Below, one piece after another: positions 9,487-19,684 of a stretch of 64,000 nt of DNA. Location of the stretch: positions 372,001 through 436,000 of the forward strand of contig NZ_JNYQ01000001.1 of assembly GCF_000717245.1 (NCBI RefSeq), in the 5' to 3' direction. The first letter of the stretch is position 1; the number at the start of each line of letters is the position of its first letter. The translations under genes and the position numbers were made by a program. The notes beneath the pieces were generated by a model. The model saw only the letters and a program-made list of their open reading frames with translations. It searched no databases and was not told the origin of the DNA. Source of the stretch: Kitasatospora papulosa (GTDB lineage: Bacteria; Actinomycetota; Actinomycetes; Streptomycetales; Streptomycetaceae).

Positions 9487-10287
9487 ATGGAGCGAATCGG
9501 CGCGGTCCTGATCGACATCGACGGCGTGCTCACCGTGTCCTGGGAGCCGCTGCCGGGCGCTGTCGAGGCCATGGAAGCCCTGCGGGCCGCGGAGGTGCCG
9601 CTGGCGCTGGTCACCAACACGACGTCCCGTACACGCGCCGCGATCGCCCGGCGGCTCGCGGATTCGGGCTTCCCCGTCGGCCCCGACGACATCCTCACGG
9701 CCCCCGCCGTCACCGCGGCCCATCTGCGCGAGCGGCACCCCGGAGCCCGCTGCCTGCTGATCAACACCGGCGACGTACGGGGCGACCTGTCCGGGGTGCC
9801 CCTCGTCGAGGAGGAGGACGGCGAGGGCGCCGTGCCCGACGTCGTCGTCCTCGGCGGCGCGGGCGCCGCCTTCACCTACGCGGCGCTCAACCGTGCCTTC
9901 CACCTCGTCCAGCAGGGCGCCGTGCTCGTCGCCATGCACCGCAACCTGTACTGGCGCACCGCTGACGGACTCGACCTCGACTCCGGCGCCTTCCTCCTCG
10001 GCCTGGAGCGTGCCGCGCGTACCGAGGCCGTCGTCACCGGAAAGCCGTCCGGAGCCTTCTTCGTCGCGGCGCTGGCGCACCTCGGCGCCGACCCCGCCCG
10101 GACGCTGATGGTGGGCGACGACATCGAGACGGACGTGCTGGCCGCCCAGCACCACGGCATCACCGGGGTACTGGTCAGGACGGGCAAGTACCGGCCGGAG
10201 ACCCACGCGGCCGCCGAGGGTGCCCCGGACCACGTGGTCGACTCCTTCGCGGACATACCCGCCCTGCTCGGCCTGCCGGGGAGCTGA
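9487..10287 (+). CDS. HAD-superfamily phosphatase (NagD/LHPP-like)
   Basis: 266 aa from the ATG at 9487; longer upstream frame is shadow of the opposite gene. HAD motif I is LIDIDGVLT (Asp10, Asp12), motif II TNTTS near 40, Lys in VVTGKPSGAFF and motif IV VGDDIETDVLAAQ near 215. The large C2-type cap between motifs II and III places it with NagD, p-nitrophenylphosphatase and the LHPP phosphatases. It should dephosphorylate a small phosphorylated metabolite in the cytoplasm. No Shine-Dalgarno is obvious, so it may be weakly translated or leaderless. It is divergent from the phosphoribosyltransferase fusion gene. Confidence 0.85.
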   Translation: MERIGAVLIDIDGVLTVSWEPLPGAVEAMEALRAAEVPLALVTNTTSRTRAAIARRLADSGFPVGPDDILTAPAVTAAHLRERHPGARCLLINTGDVRGDLSGVPLVEEEDGEGAVPDVVVLGGAGAAFTYAALNRAFHLVQQGAVLVAMHRNLYWRTADGLDLDSGAFLLGLERAARTEAVVTGKPSGAFFVAALAHLGADPARTLMVGDDIETDVLAAQHHGITGVLVRTGKYRPETHAAAEGAPDHVVDSFADIPALLGLPGS

Positions 10288-10381
10288 CGCCGCCCGCTCC
10301 GGAGGCCGAACGCGTCTGCGGGCCGCGCTACTTACGCGGTCGCTACGCCGCGCTCGCTACGGTGCTGCGGGCCACGTGAAA

Positions 10382-10399
10382 GCCCTCCCGAGGGAGGGC
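10382..10399 (-). terminator. Terminator downstream of tRNA-Arg
   Basis: GCCCTCCC pairs with GGGAGGGC in a tight hairpin 20 nt past the tRNA 3' end on the minus strand. Confidence 0.6.
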
Positions 10400-10419
10400 C
10401 TGACGTGCTGCGGTAGGAG

Positions 10420-10492
10420 CGCCCCCGGCAGGACTCGAACCTGCGGCCAAGCGCTTAGAAGGCGCCTGCTCTATCCACTGAGCTACGGGGGC
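10420..10492 (-). tRNA. tRNA-Arg(UCU)
   Basis: A complete 73-nt cloverleaf on the minus strand. The acceptor stem GCCCCCG pairs with CGGGGGC, the discriminator is G, the D arm reads GCTCAGTGGATAGAGC, the anticodon loop CTTCTAA gives UCU, and the T arm is GCAGGTTCGAGTCCTGC. The CCA end is not encoded. It reads AGA codons, which are rare in this genome, so the gene is a minor isoacceptor. No attL/attR-like copy of its 3' end was seen nearby. Confidence 0.95.
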
Positions 10493-10811
10493 CGGGTGTC
10501 GGCCTGGTGCCCCGGAGGGCGCTGGTTCAAGCCATCCGCGGACCTTGCCGGGACAAGGATAGGGCTCAGATCACCCCGTCCCGGTTGCTTCACCTGCGTG
10601 GCACGATGTGGAGGTTCGGTGAAGCGAACCGATAATCGCAGGTAGGTGCGATTCGTGCATCGCTTTTCGCGCCCAGCGCCCCGGGTGTTGTGCACTCGTT
10701 ATGCCTGCGCCCCACTCGTCCCCTCTGTCCCCCGGGATGGATTCGCCGCGCAGAGGGGCCTATACGCTTCAAAAAGGCTTCAAAATTGGGCATTCTTCAC
10801 ATGTGGTAACC
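10493..10811. other. Intergenic region between tRNA-Arg and dynA
   Basis: 319 bases without a convincing gene. It must hold the tRNA promoter (minus strand) and the dynA promoter. Near dynA the sequence becomes AT-rich and carries two direct repeats and the small palindrome CACATGTG (10798-10805). Confidence 0.6.
10766..10787 (+). promoter_or_regulatory. Two 11-bp direct repeats upstream of dynA
   Basis: GCTTCAAAAAG (10766-10776) is followed directly by GCTTCAAAATT (10777-10787). One-turn spacing of direct repeats is the arrangement bound by OmpR/PhoB-type response regulators. The repeats end 24 nt before the dynA start codon. Confidence 0.45.
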
Positions 10812-12455
10812 ATGGATGTACGGCCCCAGCTCATCGACGCACTTTCCGCCCTGCGCGACCGTGTCGCCGCCGTGCGTCTTCCACTTCCCCTGCCGGGCGC
10901 CCCGCGCGCCCGGCAGACGCGGACCGAACTGCTCGCCCAGCTCGACGACTACCTCGTCCCCCGCCTCAAGGACCCCGAGGCACCCCTGCTAGCGGTCATC
11001 GGCGGATCCACCGGCGCGGGCAAGTCCACGCTCGTCAACTCGCTGGTGGGGTGCCGGGTCAGTGAGGCCGGGGTGCTGCGCCCCACCACACGCACCCCGG
11101 TGCTCGTCTGCCACCCGGACGACCACCACTGGTTCGCCGGGGTACGGGTGCTGCCCCAGTTGACGCGGGTGTGGCTGCCGCCGGGGCAGGTCCCGGACCC
11201 GGACGGTCTCGACCACCTGGGGATCGACGGCGACCGGGACGACACCGTGCTGCGGGTCGAGACGGCGGCGACCCTGCCCAGGGGGCTCGCGCTCCTCGAC
11301 GCACCCGACATCGACTCCCTGGTCGTGCGGAACCGCGTGCTGGCCGCCGAGCTCATCTGCGCCGCCGACGTCTGGGTGATGGTGACCACCGCGTCCCGGT
11401 ACGCCGACGCCGTGCCGTGGCACCTGCTGCGCACCGCCAAGGAGTACGACGCCTCCCTGGTCACCGTCCTGGACCGGGTGCCTCACCAGGTGATCGCCGA
11501 GGTGTCCCGGCAGTACGCCGCCCTGCTCACCCGGGCCGGCCTCGGCGACGTGCCCCGCTTCACCATCCCCGAGCTCCCCGAGTCCGCGGGAGGGGGAAGC
11601 GGCCTGCTGCCCACCACGGCGGTCGCGCCCCTGCGCGCCTGGCTCACCCACCGGGCGCAGGACCCCGCGGCCCGCCAGCAGGCCGTCGGGCGCACCGCGA
11701 CCGGGGTCATCGACTCGCTCAACGTACGGATGCCCGAGCTGGCCGGGGCGGTGGCCGCGCAGTACGCGGCGGCCGTGCGGCTCACCGGCGTGGTCGAGGA
11801 GGCGTACGGGAAGGAGCTCGCGCGCGTGCGGCGGCGGCTCGGCAACGGCGCGGTGCTGGCCGGCGGCGCCCGGACCCGGTGGCGCGGATACCCGCTGTAC
11901 AGCACCGCGGGGGAACTCCTCGACGCGCTGGTGGAGAGCCTGGTGGCCCTGCTGCAGTGCGCCGTGGCGGCCTCCGACGAGCAGATCCGCGCGACCTGGC
12001 AGCGCGAGCCCGCCGCGGGGGTCTTCCGGTTCGAGGACGCCGGCCGGGAGGCCGGCGGGTGGGGCCCGGCCGAGGACGTCCACGGCCGGATCGGCATGGC
12101 CGTACGGCGCTGGCGGCGGGTCCTGGAGGAACTCGCCGAGGAGGAGGCCCGGCTGCTCGAACGCAATGCGGCGCCCGACGCCGAGACGGTGGCGGCGCTC
12201 CTGGCCGCCGCCCTCCTCGGCGGCCGCCGCGCCAGGGGTGCGGGGGAGCAGCTCGCCGAACGGATCGGCGCCCAGGGGGCGCTGCGTCTCCGCGACAAGG
12301 GCGGGGCGCTGCTCACCGGCTGCCTGGACCAGGTCATGCACGGTGAGCGCGACCGCCGCCTCGCCCCGCTGGACGCACTCGAGGTCGCCCCCGAACCCCA
12401 GGCGGAACTCATCGCCGCGCTGTCCCTACTGCAGAAGGAGAGGTGGCAGCGATGA
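10812..12455 (+). CDS. dynA: Dynamin-like GTPase, first of pair
   Basis: 547 aa. A P-loop GGSTGAGKST lies at 64-73 and a G2-like TTRTPVLV and G3-like LLDAPDID follow; the usual NKxD base-recognition motif is not evident (VLDRVPHQ is at that place). The remaining 300 residues are alpha-helical with no clear membrane segment. Pairing by overlap with a second, membrane-inserted GTPase and then ssbB matches the dynA-dynB pair that stabilises FtsZ rings during Streptomyces sporulation septation; the names rest on that context. The ATG at 10812 has no clear ribosome site, and an upstream ATG in frame (10701) would cross the promoter-like region. Sure of GTPase, fairly sure of DynA. Confidence 0.75.
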   Translation: MDVRPQLIDALSALRDRVAAVRLPLPLPGAPRARQTRTELLAQLDDYLVPRLKDPEAPLLAVIGGSTGAGKSTLVNSLVGCRVSEAGVLRPTTRTPVLVCHPDDHHWFAGVRVLPQLTRVWLPPGQVPDPDGLDHLGIDGDRDDTVLRVETAATLPRGLALLDAPDIDSLVVRNRVLAAELICAADVWVMVTTASRYADAVPWHLLRTAKEYDASLVTVLDRVPHQVIAEVSRQYAALLTRAGLGDVPRFTIPELPESAGGGSGLLPTTAVAPLRAWLTHRAQDPAARQQAVGRTATGVIDSLNVRMPELAGAVAAQYAAAVRLTGVVEEAYGKELARVRRRLGNGAVLAGGARTRWRGYPLYSTAGELLDALVESLVALLQCAVAASDEQIRATWQREPAAGVFRFEDAGREAGGWGPAEDVHGRIGMAVRRWRRVLEELAEEEARLLERNAAPDAETVAALLAAALLGGRRARGAGEQLAERIGAQGALRLRDKGGALLTGCLDQVMHGERDRRLAPLDALEVAPEPQAELIAALSLLQKERWQR

Positions 12456-14401
12456 CTGCCGTCACTGACCAGGGCCGGGACCACGGACAAGGACACGGAC
12501 CCGAGGGCGAGGGGCCGGTGGAGGTCCCGGCCGGCGACGTGCGGCGCTGGGACGACGGGCTCATCGCCCGCCGCGCCGCCGAGGCCGCGCAGGACCGGCT
12601 GGAGGCCGAGCGGCCCCCGCAGGACGAACCGGGGCCCGAGGCCGAGGCGTACGCGATGTCCGGCAGCTCACTCCGGCCCCGGCTGGACGCGCTGCGCGAG
12701 CTGGTGGGGCTCTCCCGCGCCCGGCTGGACGGGAGCACCCTCGCCGAGGCGGGGCGCGTGCTCGACGAGGCGTCGGCCCGCCAGCGGCTCTCGGCGCGGC
12801 ACACGGTCGTCGCCGTCGCGGGTGCCACCGGCAGCGGGAAGTCCACCCTGTTCAACGCGCTGGCGGGCGTCCAGATCTCCGACACCGGGCTGCGCAGGCC
12901 GACCACCTCGGCGCCCATCGCCTGCAGTTGGACCGACGGCGCGGCGGGGCTGCTCGACCGGCTGGCCATCCCGGGACGGCTCCGGCGCAGGCCGGTGCAG
13001 GGCGGTACGGCCGTGGACGAGGCACTCCAGGGTCTCGTCCTGGTGGACCTGCCCGACCACGACTCGGCGGCGACCGGCCACCGTGAACAGGTGGACCGGG
13101 TGCTGGCCCTGGTCGACGCGGTGATCTGGGTGGTCGACCCGGAGAAGTACGCCGACGCGGCCCTCCACGAACGCTATCTGCGGCCGCTCGCCGGACACGC
13201 CGAGATCTCCTTCGTCGTGCTCAACCAGATCGACCGGCTGTCCGGCGAGGCCGCCGACCTGGTCCTGGACGATCTGCGCCGGCTGCTCGACGAGGACGGC
13301 ATGGCGGTGGGGGAGCACGGTGAACCCGGCGCCACGGTCATGTCGCTGTCCGCTCTCACCGGGGCCGGGGTGGGCGACCTGCGCGAACTGCTCGGCAGGT
13401 TCGTCCAGGACCGCACGGCGGCGGCGCGCAGGCTGTCCGCCGACGTGGACGCGGCCGCCGCGCGGCTCCGGTCGGTGTACGTCGCCGACGGGCGGCCCGG
13501 ACTCGGCGAGCGGGCCCGTGACGAGTTCACCGAGCGCCTCGCGGAGGCCGTCGGCGCGGCGGCGGCCGGGCAGGCGGCGGAGCGCGAGTGGCGCAGGAAC
13601 GCGAACCGGGCCTGCGGTACGCCCTGGCTGCGGCTCTGGCGCTGGTACGAGTCCACCCGGCAGCTCGGAGGCCTCGACCTGATGGCGCAGGTACTCGCCC
13701 CTCCGGAGGAGGAGTTGACCGCCCGCCAGCGGGTGGAGCAGGCCGTACGGCAGTTGGCGGACGACGCCGTCGACGGGCTGCCCGGACCCTGGGCGCAGGC
13801 CGTGCGCGAGGCGGCGGTGAACGGGGCGAAGGGGCTGCCCGAGGCACTGGACGACCTGTCACGGAGCGCGCAGACGGGAGGCGGCCGGGGCCGTGGAGGG
13901 AACACGGACACCGGGTCCGCTCCGGTGGGTCCGGGCGGACACGCCACGGCTGCGGGGCTGGGGAAGCGTGGTTCCACGTCGGGGGGCGGGAAGTCCGCGC
14001 CCGTCGCCGGGGCCCCGGCGGGCCGGGGCACCAGGCCGCCGCGCCCCGCGTGGTGGCCGGCGGCGGTGTTCGCGCAGGCCTCGATGACGTTGCTCCAGAT
14101 CTTCGGGGGCCTGTGGCTGCTCGGCCAGATCGTGGGCGTGATCGAACCGGGTCTGCTCACCCCGGCGCTGGTCATGCTGGCGGGAGTGGTCGGCGGACCG
14201 CTCGTGGAGTGGTCGTGCGCGGCGGCGGCGCGCGGGCCGGCACGCCGGTACGGGCAGGAGGCCGAGCGGCGCCTGCGCGAGGCGGCGGCAGGCTGCGGCA
14301 GGGCCAGGGTCCTCGATCCGGTGGCGGCGGAACTGGCGCGCTACCGGGAGGTGCGGGAGCGTTATGTGGCGGTGACGGAGTTTTCCACAACCGGTGCGTG
14401 A
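12452..14401 (+). CDS. dynB: Dynamin-like GTPase with C-terminal membrane helices
   Basis: 649 aa, ATG overlapping the dynA stop (ATGA), behind a GGAGAGG ribosome site. The N-terminal 70 residues are acidic and disordered. The P-loop GATGSGKST is at 124-132, G3 is LVDLPDHDS and G4 is LNQIDRL, so unlike its partner all GTPase motifs are present. A Gly-rich linker (about 475-530) precedes two hydrophobic segments (AAVFAQASMTLLQIFGGLWL and LLTPALVMLAGVVGGPL), so the protein is anchored in the membrane with the GTPase in the cytoplasm. Expected to form a complex with the preceding protein at division septa. Confidence 0.75.
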   Translation: MTAVTDQGRDHGQGHGPEGEGPVEVPAGDVRRWDDGLIARRAAEAAQDRLEAERPPQDEPGPEAEAYAMSGSSLRPRLDALRELVGLSRARLDGSTLAEAGRVLDEASARQRLSARHTVVAVAGATGSGKSTLFNALAGVQISDTGLRRPTTSAPIACSWTDGAAGLLDRLAIPGRLRRRPVQGGTAVDEALQGLVLVDLPDHDSAATGHREQVDRVLALVDAVIWVVDPEKYADAALHERYLRPLAGHAEISFVVLNQIDRLSGEAADLVLDDLRRLLDEDGMAVGEHGEPGATVMSLSALTGAGVGDLRELLGRFVQDRTAAARRLSADVDAAAARLRSVYVADGRPGLGERARDEFTERLAEAVGAAAAGQAAEREWRRNANRACGTPWLRLWRWYESTRQLGGLDLMAQVLAPPEEELTARQRVEQAVRQLADDAVDGLPGPWAQAVREAAVNGAKGLPEALDDLSRSAQTGGGRGRGGNTDTGSAPVGPGGHATAAGLGKRGSTSGGGKSAPVAGAPAGRGTRPPRPAWWPAAVFAQASMTLLQIFGGLWLLGQIVGVIEPGLLTPALVMLAGVVGGPLVEWSCAAAARGPARRYGQEAERRLREAAAGCGRARVLDPVAAELARYREVRERYVAVTEFSTTGA

Positions 14402-14544
14402 TCCACAGGCCCGGCGGGATTCCACGATTCGGTCCAGCATGGTCCCGGCGGGCCGGGCTCAGGCGCGGGACCGCACCTCCCCGTACCGCGTCGGCGCGGG
14501 GAGGTGAAGCGGACGGAATGCGGCGGGGAATCGGGGGACGGGAA

Positions 14545-14970
14545 ATGAACGAGACCATGGTGACGCTGGTGGGAAACGCGGCGACTCCGGTGGATTTCAG
14601 GGAGACGGCGACGGGGTCGACCGCGCGGTTCAGGCTGGCGGTGACACCCCGGCGGTGGGACCGGGAGCAGCAGGTCTGGACGGACGGCAGCACCGGTTTC
14701 TACACGGTGTGGGCACGGCGGACACTCGCGGCGAACCTCTCCGGTTCGGTCTCCGTAGGGGAGCCGCTCGTCGTCCACGGCCGTCTGAAGGTGCGGGAGG
14801 AGGAGCGGGACGGGGTGTGGCGGACCTCCGTGGACATCGACGCCGTGGCGGTGGGACACGACCTGGCGAGGGGCACGGCCGCGTTCCGGCGGGTGGTCAG
14901 AGGCGATCCCGCTCTGACTGCGCCTACGCACCGTCAGAAACCGGCCACGGAAATGGCATCGGTGTCCTGA
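14545..14970 (+). CDS. ssbB: Single-stranded DNA-binding protein, short paralogue
   Basis: 141 aa with one OB fold: MNETMVTLVGNAA, STARFRLAV, FYTVWARRTLAANLSGSVSVGEPLVVHGRLKVREEE. It lacks the long Gly-rich linker and the acidic DDxPF-type tip of the replicative SsbA, so it cannot dock on SSB partner proteins the usual way. In S. coelicolor a short paralogue, SsbB, acts in chromosome segregation during sporulation. Lying 143 bp after the dynamin pair, also a sporulation-division module, it fits that role. The ATG at 14545 follows GGGGGACGG. Confidence 0.88.
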   Translation: MNETMVTLVGNAATPVDFRETATGSTARFRLAVTPRRWDREQQVWTDGSTGFYTVWARRTLAANLSGSVSVGEPLVVHGRLKVREEERDGVWRTSVDIDAVAVGHDLARGTAAFRRVVRGDPALTAPTHRQKPATEMASVS

Positions 14971-15035
14971 AGGGGAGGGGGCGCGCCGAAGAGGGCTATA
15001 ACGATTACGAGTCGGAATGCTTATCTGACGGCATG

Positions 15036-15076
15036 ACGGGGGATTCGCCTCCACTTGCTCCTTACGATTCCCCCGT
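15036..15076 (+). promoter_or_regulatory. Hairpin upstream of the thioester protein gene
   Basis: ACGGGGGATTCG (15036-15047) pairs with CGATTCCCCCGT (15065-15076) with one mismatch and a 17-nt loop. It could end ssbB transcription or be part of the next gene's 5' leader. Confidence 0.4.
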
Positions 15077-15100
15077 ACTCATGCGGCACTTGAGTTTGCT

Positions 15101-15144
15101 GGCGAGGCACCTCCCACACGCACACCACGCGTGAAGGCCTCGCC
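15101..15144 (+). promoter_or_regulatory. Leader stem next to the ribosome site of the thioester protein gene
   Basis: GGCGAGGC (15101-15108) can pair with GCCTCGCC (15137-15144). The stem ends one base before the GGAGGGG ribosome site at 15146, so folding could affect initiation. Confidence 0.35.
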
Positions 15145-15158
15145 CGGAGGGGAATTCT

Positions 15159-16637
15159 GTGATTTCTGTGTCTTCAGCGTTCACTGCGTCGTCGACGGCG
15201 GCGACGGAGGGCTCCCCAGTGGGCCGGAGCAAGGGCCGCGGTCTCGCCAGGGCGGCTGCCGCGATGCTGGCCACCGGGCTGGTCGCCGCGGGAACGATCG
15301 TCGGAGCGACGGCCGCCTCGGCCGCGCCGGGGGACGAGTCGGGTCAGCACCAGGGTGGTGCGGTCGCCACACTGGACGGTCTGAAGACCTACGGCACCGC
15401 GCAGCTCAACACCGGTAAGGGCAAGAAGCCCCAGGAGCTGCCCGCCGGCCTGTTCGAGATGAAGGTCGACGGCGGCGGCACGATCCAGACGTACTGCATC
15501 GACTTCCACACGCCCACCAAGGACGGCGCGAAGTACCTGGAGACCCCCTGGGACCAGTCTTCGCTCGGCGCCAACTCGGACGCCGGCAAGGTGCGCTGGA
15601 TCCTGCAGCACTCCTACCCCCAGGTCAACGACTTCGATGCGCTCGCCAAGGAGGCCGGCACCGGTCAGCTCGACGCGAAGACCGCTGCCGCCGGCACCCA
15701 GGTCGCCATCTGGCGCTTCTCGGACAAGGCCGACGTGACGGCCAAGGACGAGAACGCCGAGAAGCTCGCCGACTGGCTGGAGGCGAACGCCGAGAACGTC
15801 GCGGAGCCCAAGGCGTCCGTGGGACTGTCTCCGGCCGCCGTCTCCGGCAAGGCCGGTGAGAAGCTGGGTCCGATCACCGTCCACACCGACGCCGGCCAGG
15901 TCTCGGTGGCACCGCCCGCCGACGCCGCCGCCAGCGGTGTCCAGGTCACCGACAAGGACGGCAAGCCCCTCACCGAGGCCGCCGACGGTTCCGACCTCTA
16001 CTTCTCGGTCCCGGACGACGCCACCGACGGCTCCGCCTCGCTGACCGTCCAGGCCACCACGTCCGTGCCCGTGGGCCGGGTCTTCGCCGGACTCATCAAG
16101 AGCCAGACCATGATCCTCGCCGGCTCCAGCGAGTCGACCGTCTCCGCGACGGCGACCGCCACCTGGGCCGAGAAGGGCGCCGTCCCGGCGGTGACCGCGG
16201 AGAAGAACTGCGCCAAGGGCGGCGTCGACATCACCGCGAGCAACACCGGTGACGAGGCGTTCACCTTCGAGCTCGCCGGCACCGAGCACACCATCCCGGC
16301 CGGCGAGACCCGCACGGTGACCGTCCCGGTCGGCGAGGACGAGGCCTACGACTTCACCATCACCGGCCCCGGCGGCTTCACCAAGAACTTCAAGGGCGTC
16401 CTGGACTGCGAGACCGCCGGCACCCCCGCCCCGGGTGACGACACCACGACGCAGACCGGTTCCGAGCCGTCGCCCGCGCCTGCCGCGAGCACCCCGGCCA
16501 CCGAGGGTGACCTCGCCGCCACCGGCGGTTCCAGCGCCACCCCCGTCATCGCGGGTGTCGCCATCGCCCTCGTCGTCCTCGGCGGCGGCGCGGTCTTCCT
16601 CCTCCGCCGGAAGAAGCCGCAGACCAGCGGTGAGTGA
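15159..16637 (+). CDS. Cys-Gln thioester-forming surface protein with LAxTG sortase signal
   Basis: 492 aa from GTG 15159 (GGAGGGG ribosome site). A second GTG at 15219, also with a GGAGGG site, would give a more usual signal peptide. The mature part opens with a thioester domain: YCID with Cys113 and TQVAIW with Gln181, the residues that join in an internal thioester in Gram-positive adhesins and react covalently with host or surface amines. Ig-like strands follow (about 215-420). The C-terminus is a Pro/Thr stalk, LAATG at 452-456, a membrane helix and RRKK, the signal for class E sortases common in Streptomyces. It should be covalently fixed to the cell wall. No sortase gene is in the window. 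Confidence 0.88.
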   Translation: MISVSSAFTASSTAATEGSPVGRSKGRGLARAAAAMLATGLVAAGTIVGATAASAAPGDESGQHQGGAVATLDGLKTYGTAQLNTGKGKKPQELPAGLFEMKVDGGGTIQTYCIDFHTPTKDGAKYLETPWDQSSLGANSDAGKVRWILQHSYPQVNDFDALAKEAGTGQLDAKTAAAGTQVAIWRFSDKADVTAKDENAEKLADWLEANAENVAEPKASVGLSPAAVSGKAGEKLGPITVHTDAGQVSVAPPADAAASGVQVTDKDGKPLTEAADGSDLYFSVPDDATDGSASLTVQATTSVPVGRVFAGLIKSQTMILAGSSESTVSATATATWAEKGAVPAVTAEKNCAKGGVDITASNTGDEAFTFELAGTEHTIPAGETRTVTVPVGEDEAYDFTITGPGGFTKNFKGVLDCETAGTPAPGDDTTTQTGSEPSPAPAASTPATEGDLAATGGSSATPVIAGVAIALVVLGGGAVFLLRRKKPQTSGE

Positions 16638-16669
16638 CTGAGCACAGGCGCAGCGGGAATGCGCCGGTG

Positions 16670-16703
16670 AAGGGCCTGGTACGGACCTCCGTACCAGGCC
16701 CTT
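16670..16703. terminator. Terminator after the thioester protein gene
   Basis: A perfect 15-bp stem (16670-16684 with 16689-16703) closes on the 4-nt loop ACCT, 32 nt past the stop codon. Confidence 0.85.
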
Positions 16704-16844
16704 CGTGTGTCCCGGGCCTCTCCGGCAGGGCCGCGGAAAGGGGCCCGGCCCGTACCGGGGACCGGACGGGTTTCCATCCGGGCACGGACGTCAGGCAAGA
16801 TGGGTGTATCTGCCCACACCTCTATTGCTGCCGGACGGTTTCTC

Positions 16845-18509
<1,665 letters not shown>

Positions 18510-18514
18510 TCGAC

Positions 18515-18937
18515 TTGGCCCGTCACATCTACAGCTGCCCGCTCCGCTGGTCGGACATGGATGCCTTCGGCCACGTGAACAACGTGGTCTTCCTCCGCTA
18601 CCTGGAGGAGGCACGCATCGACTTCATGTTCCGGCTGGCGCCGGGGGACGGCTCGCCGTCCTTCTCGGGCGGCTCCGTCGTGGCCCGGCACGAGATCGAC
18701 TACGTGCGCCCGCTGGTGCACCGGCACGCGCCGGTGACCATCGAGTCCTGGGTCACGAAGATGACCGCCGCGTCACTCACCATCGCCTACGAGGTGAAGG
18801 ACCCCGAGCAGGTCTACGTCAGGGCGTCGACGGTCGTCGTGCCCTACGACCTGGCGGCGGGACGGCCCCGGCGGATCACGGCCGAGGAGAAGCTCTTCCT
18901 GCAGGAGTACCTCGACCAGGAGCCCGCCGTCGCATGA
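18515..18937 (+). CDS. Acyl-CoA thioesterase, hotdog fold
   Basis: 140 aa starting at TTG, 5 nt after the ettA stop, so probably read by coupled translation. It is a 4-hydroxybenzoyl-CoA thioesterase-type hotdog: RWSDMDAFGHVNNVVFLRYLEEARIDF holds the catalytic Asp and the helix, and VVARHEIDYVRPL and VTIESWVTKM form the sheet. It hydrolyses a cytoplasmic acyl-CoA whose chain is not known. The ettA-thioesterase pair is common in actinobacteria, though no functional link is established. Confidence 0.88.
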   Translation: MARHIYSCPLRWSDMDAFGHVNNVVFLRYLEEARIDFMFRLAPGDGSPSFSGGSVVARHEIDYVRPLVHRHAPVTIESWVTKMTAASLTIAYEVKDPEQVYVRASTVVVPYDLAAGRPRRITAEEKLFLQEYLDQEPAVA

Positions 18938-19629
18938 CAGTGCCCGTACGGTCCCCGCGGTTCGCCGACGTGAGGGAGGCGGTGGATCTCGCCGCCTTCC
19001 TCCGCCGGCTGCTGCACTACGACCGGGCCGCCGCCGTCCGCCTCCAGGCGGGCGGCGGCGCACTGGCCGTCTTCGGCAGGCCGCCGTCGTTCGAGGTCCT
19101 CGCGATCCGGACGGCCCGGCTGTCGGAGACCCACGAGTTCGACGTCACGGTCTCGGCCGGCGAACTCCTCGAATCACTGGACACGGAGGACGCCGACGGC
19201 GGGGCCGGCGTGCGCGCCCTCCCGTCCGCCGTGACCGGCCCGCCGTGGGCGGGGATGCTGCCGCCGCGTGGCGGCTGGCGGGAACGCCCCGGGCTGCCGG
19301 GACCGGTCGACCTCCGCACCCGGCTCGCCGACGCCGTGGCCGAGTTCCGGTCCCGCGACGCGGCGTTGCCCGAGGACCGGCGCACCCGGGAGGAGCGCGA
19401 CCTGATAGGCCGCGACATCTGGTCCCGCACCGTCGGTGACACGGAGCTGCCGCTCCGCGCGGTGCACGCCGCGCAGTCCCTCGGCTTCCTCCGCCCGGCC
19501 CCCGATCTCCCGGTCGCGCTGCTCACCGCGGGCGCCTGGCTCCGGCTGCGTACGCCGTTCGGTTCGATCGCCCTGCGGGGCACGGGCAGCGGCCTCGGCA
19601 CGCTCGCCGTGACGGTCGGGACCGTCTGA
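18934..19629 (+). CDS. Conserved protein of unknown function
   Basis: 231 aa, ATG overlapping the thioesterase stop (ATGA). I do not recognise a domain. The protein is soluble, with no signal or membrane segment. It opens with a helical part (ADVREAVDLAAFLRRLLHYDR), then strands (AVRLQAGGGALAVFGRPPSFEVLAIRT), a Pro/Gly-rich middle (PPWAGMLPPRGGWRE) and a C-terminal LRTPFGSIALRG. Strong third-position GC bias and the coupling show it is a real gene. Its place suggests the same expression as ettA and the thioesterase. Confidence 0.75.
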   Translation: MTVPVRSPRFADVREAVDLAAFLRRLLHYDRAAAVRLQAGGGALAVFGRPPSFEVLAIRTARLSETHEFDVTVSAGELLESLDTEDADGGAGVRALPSAVTGPPWAGMLPPRGGWRERPGLPGPVDLRTRLADAVAEFRSRDAALPEDRRTREERDLIGRDIWSRTVGDTELPLRAVHAAQSLGFLRPAPDLPVALLTAGAWLRLRTPFGSIALRGTGSGLGTLAVTVGTV

Positions 19630-19684
19630 GGACCGGCTCCCTCCCGCCGGAGCAACCGGCCACGGGCCTCCGTGGTCGCCCCTG

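Noticed and set aside
10420..10492. tRNA-Arg as the attachment site of an integrated element
   Set aside because: No integrase, no second copy of the tRNA 3' end nearby, and flanking genes are ordinary core genes.
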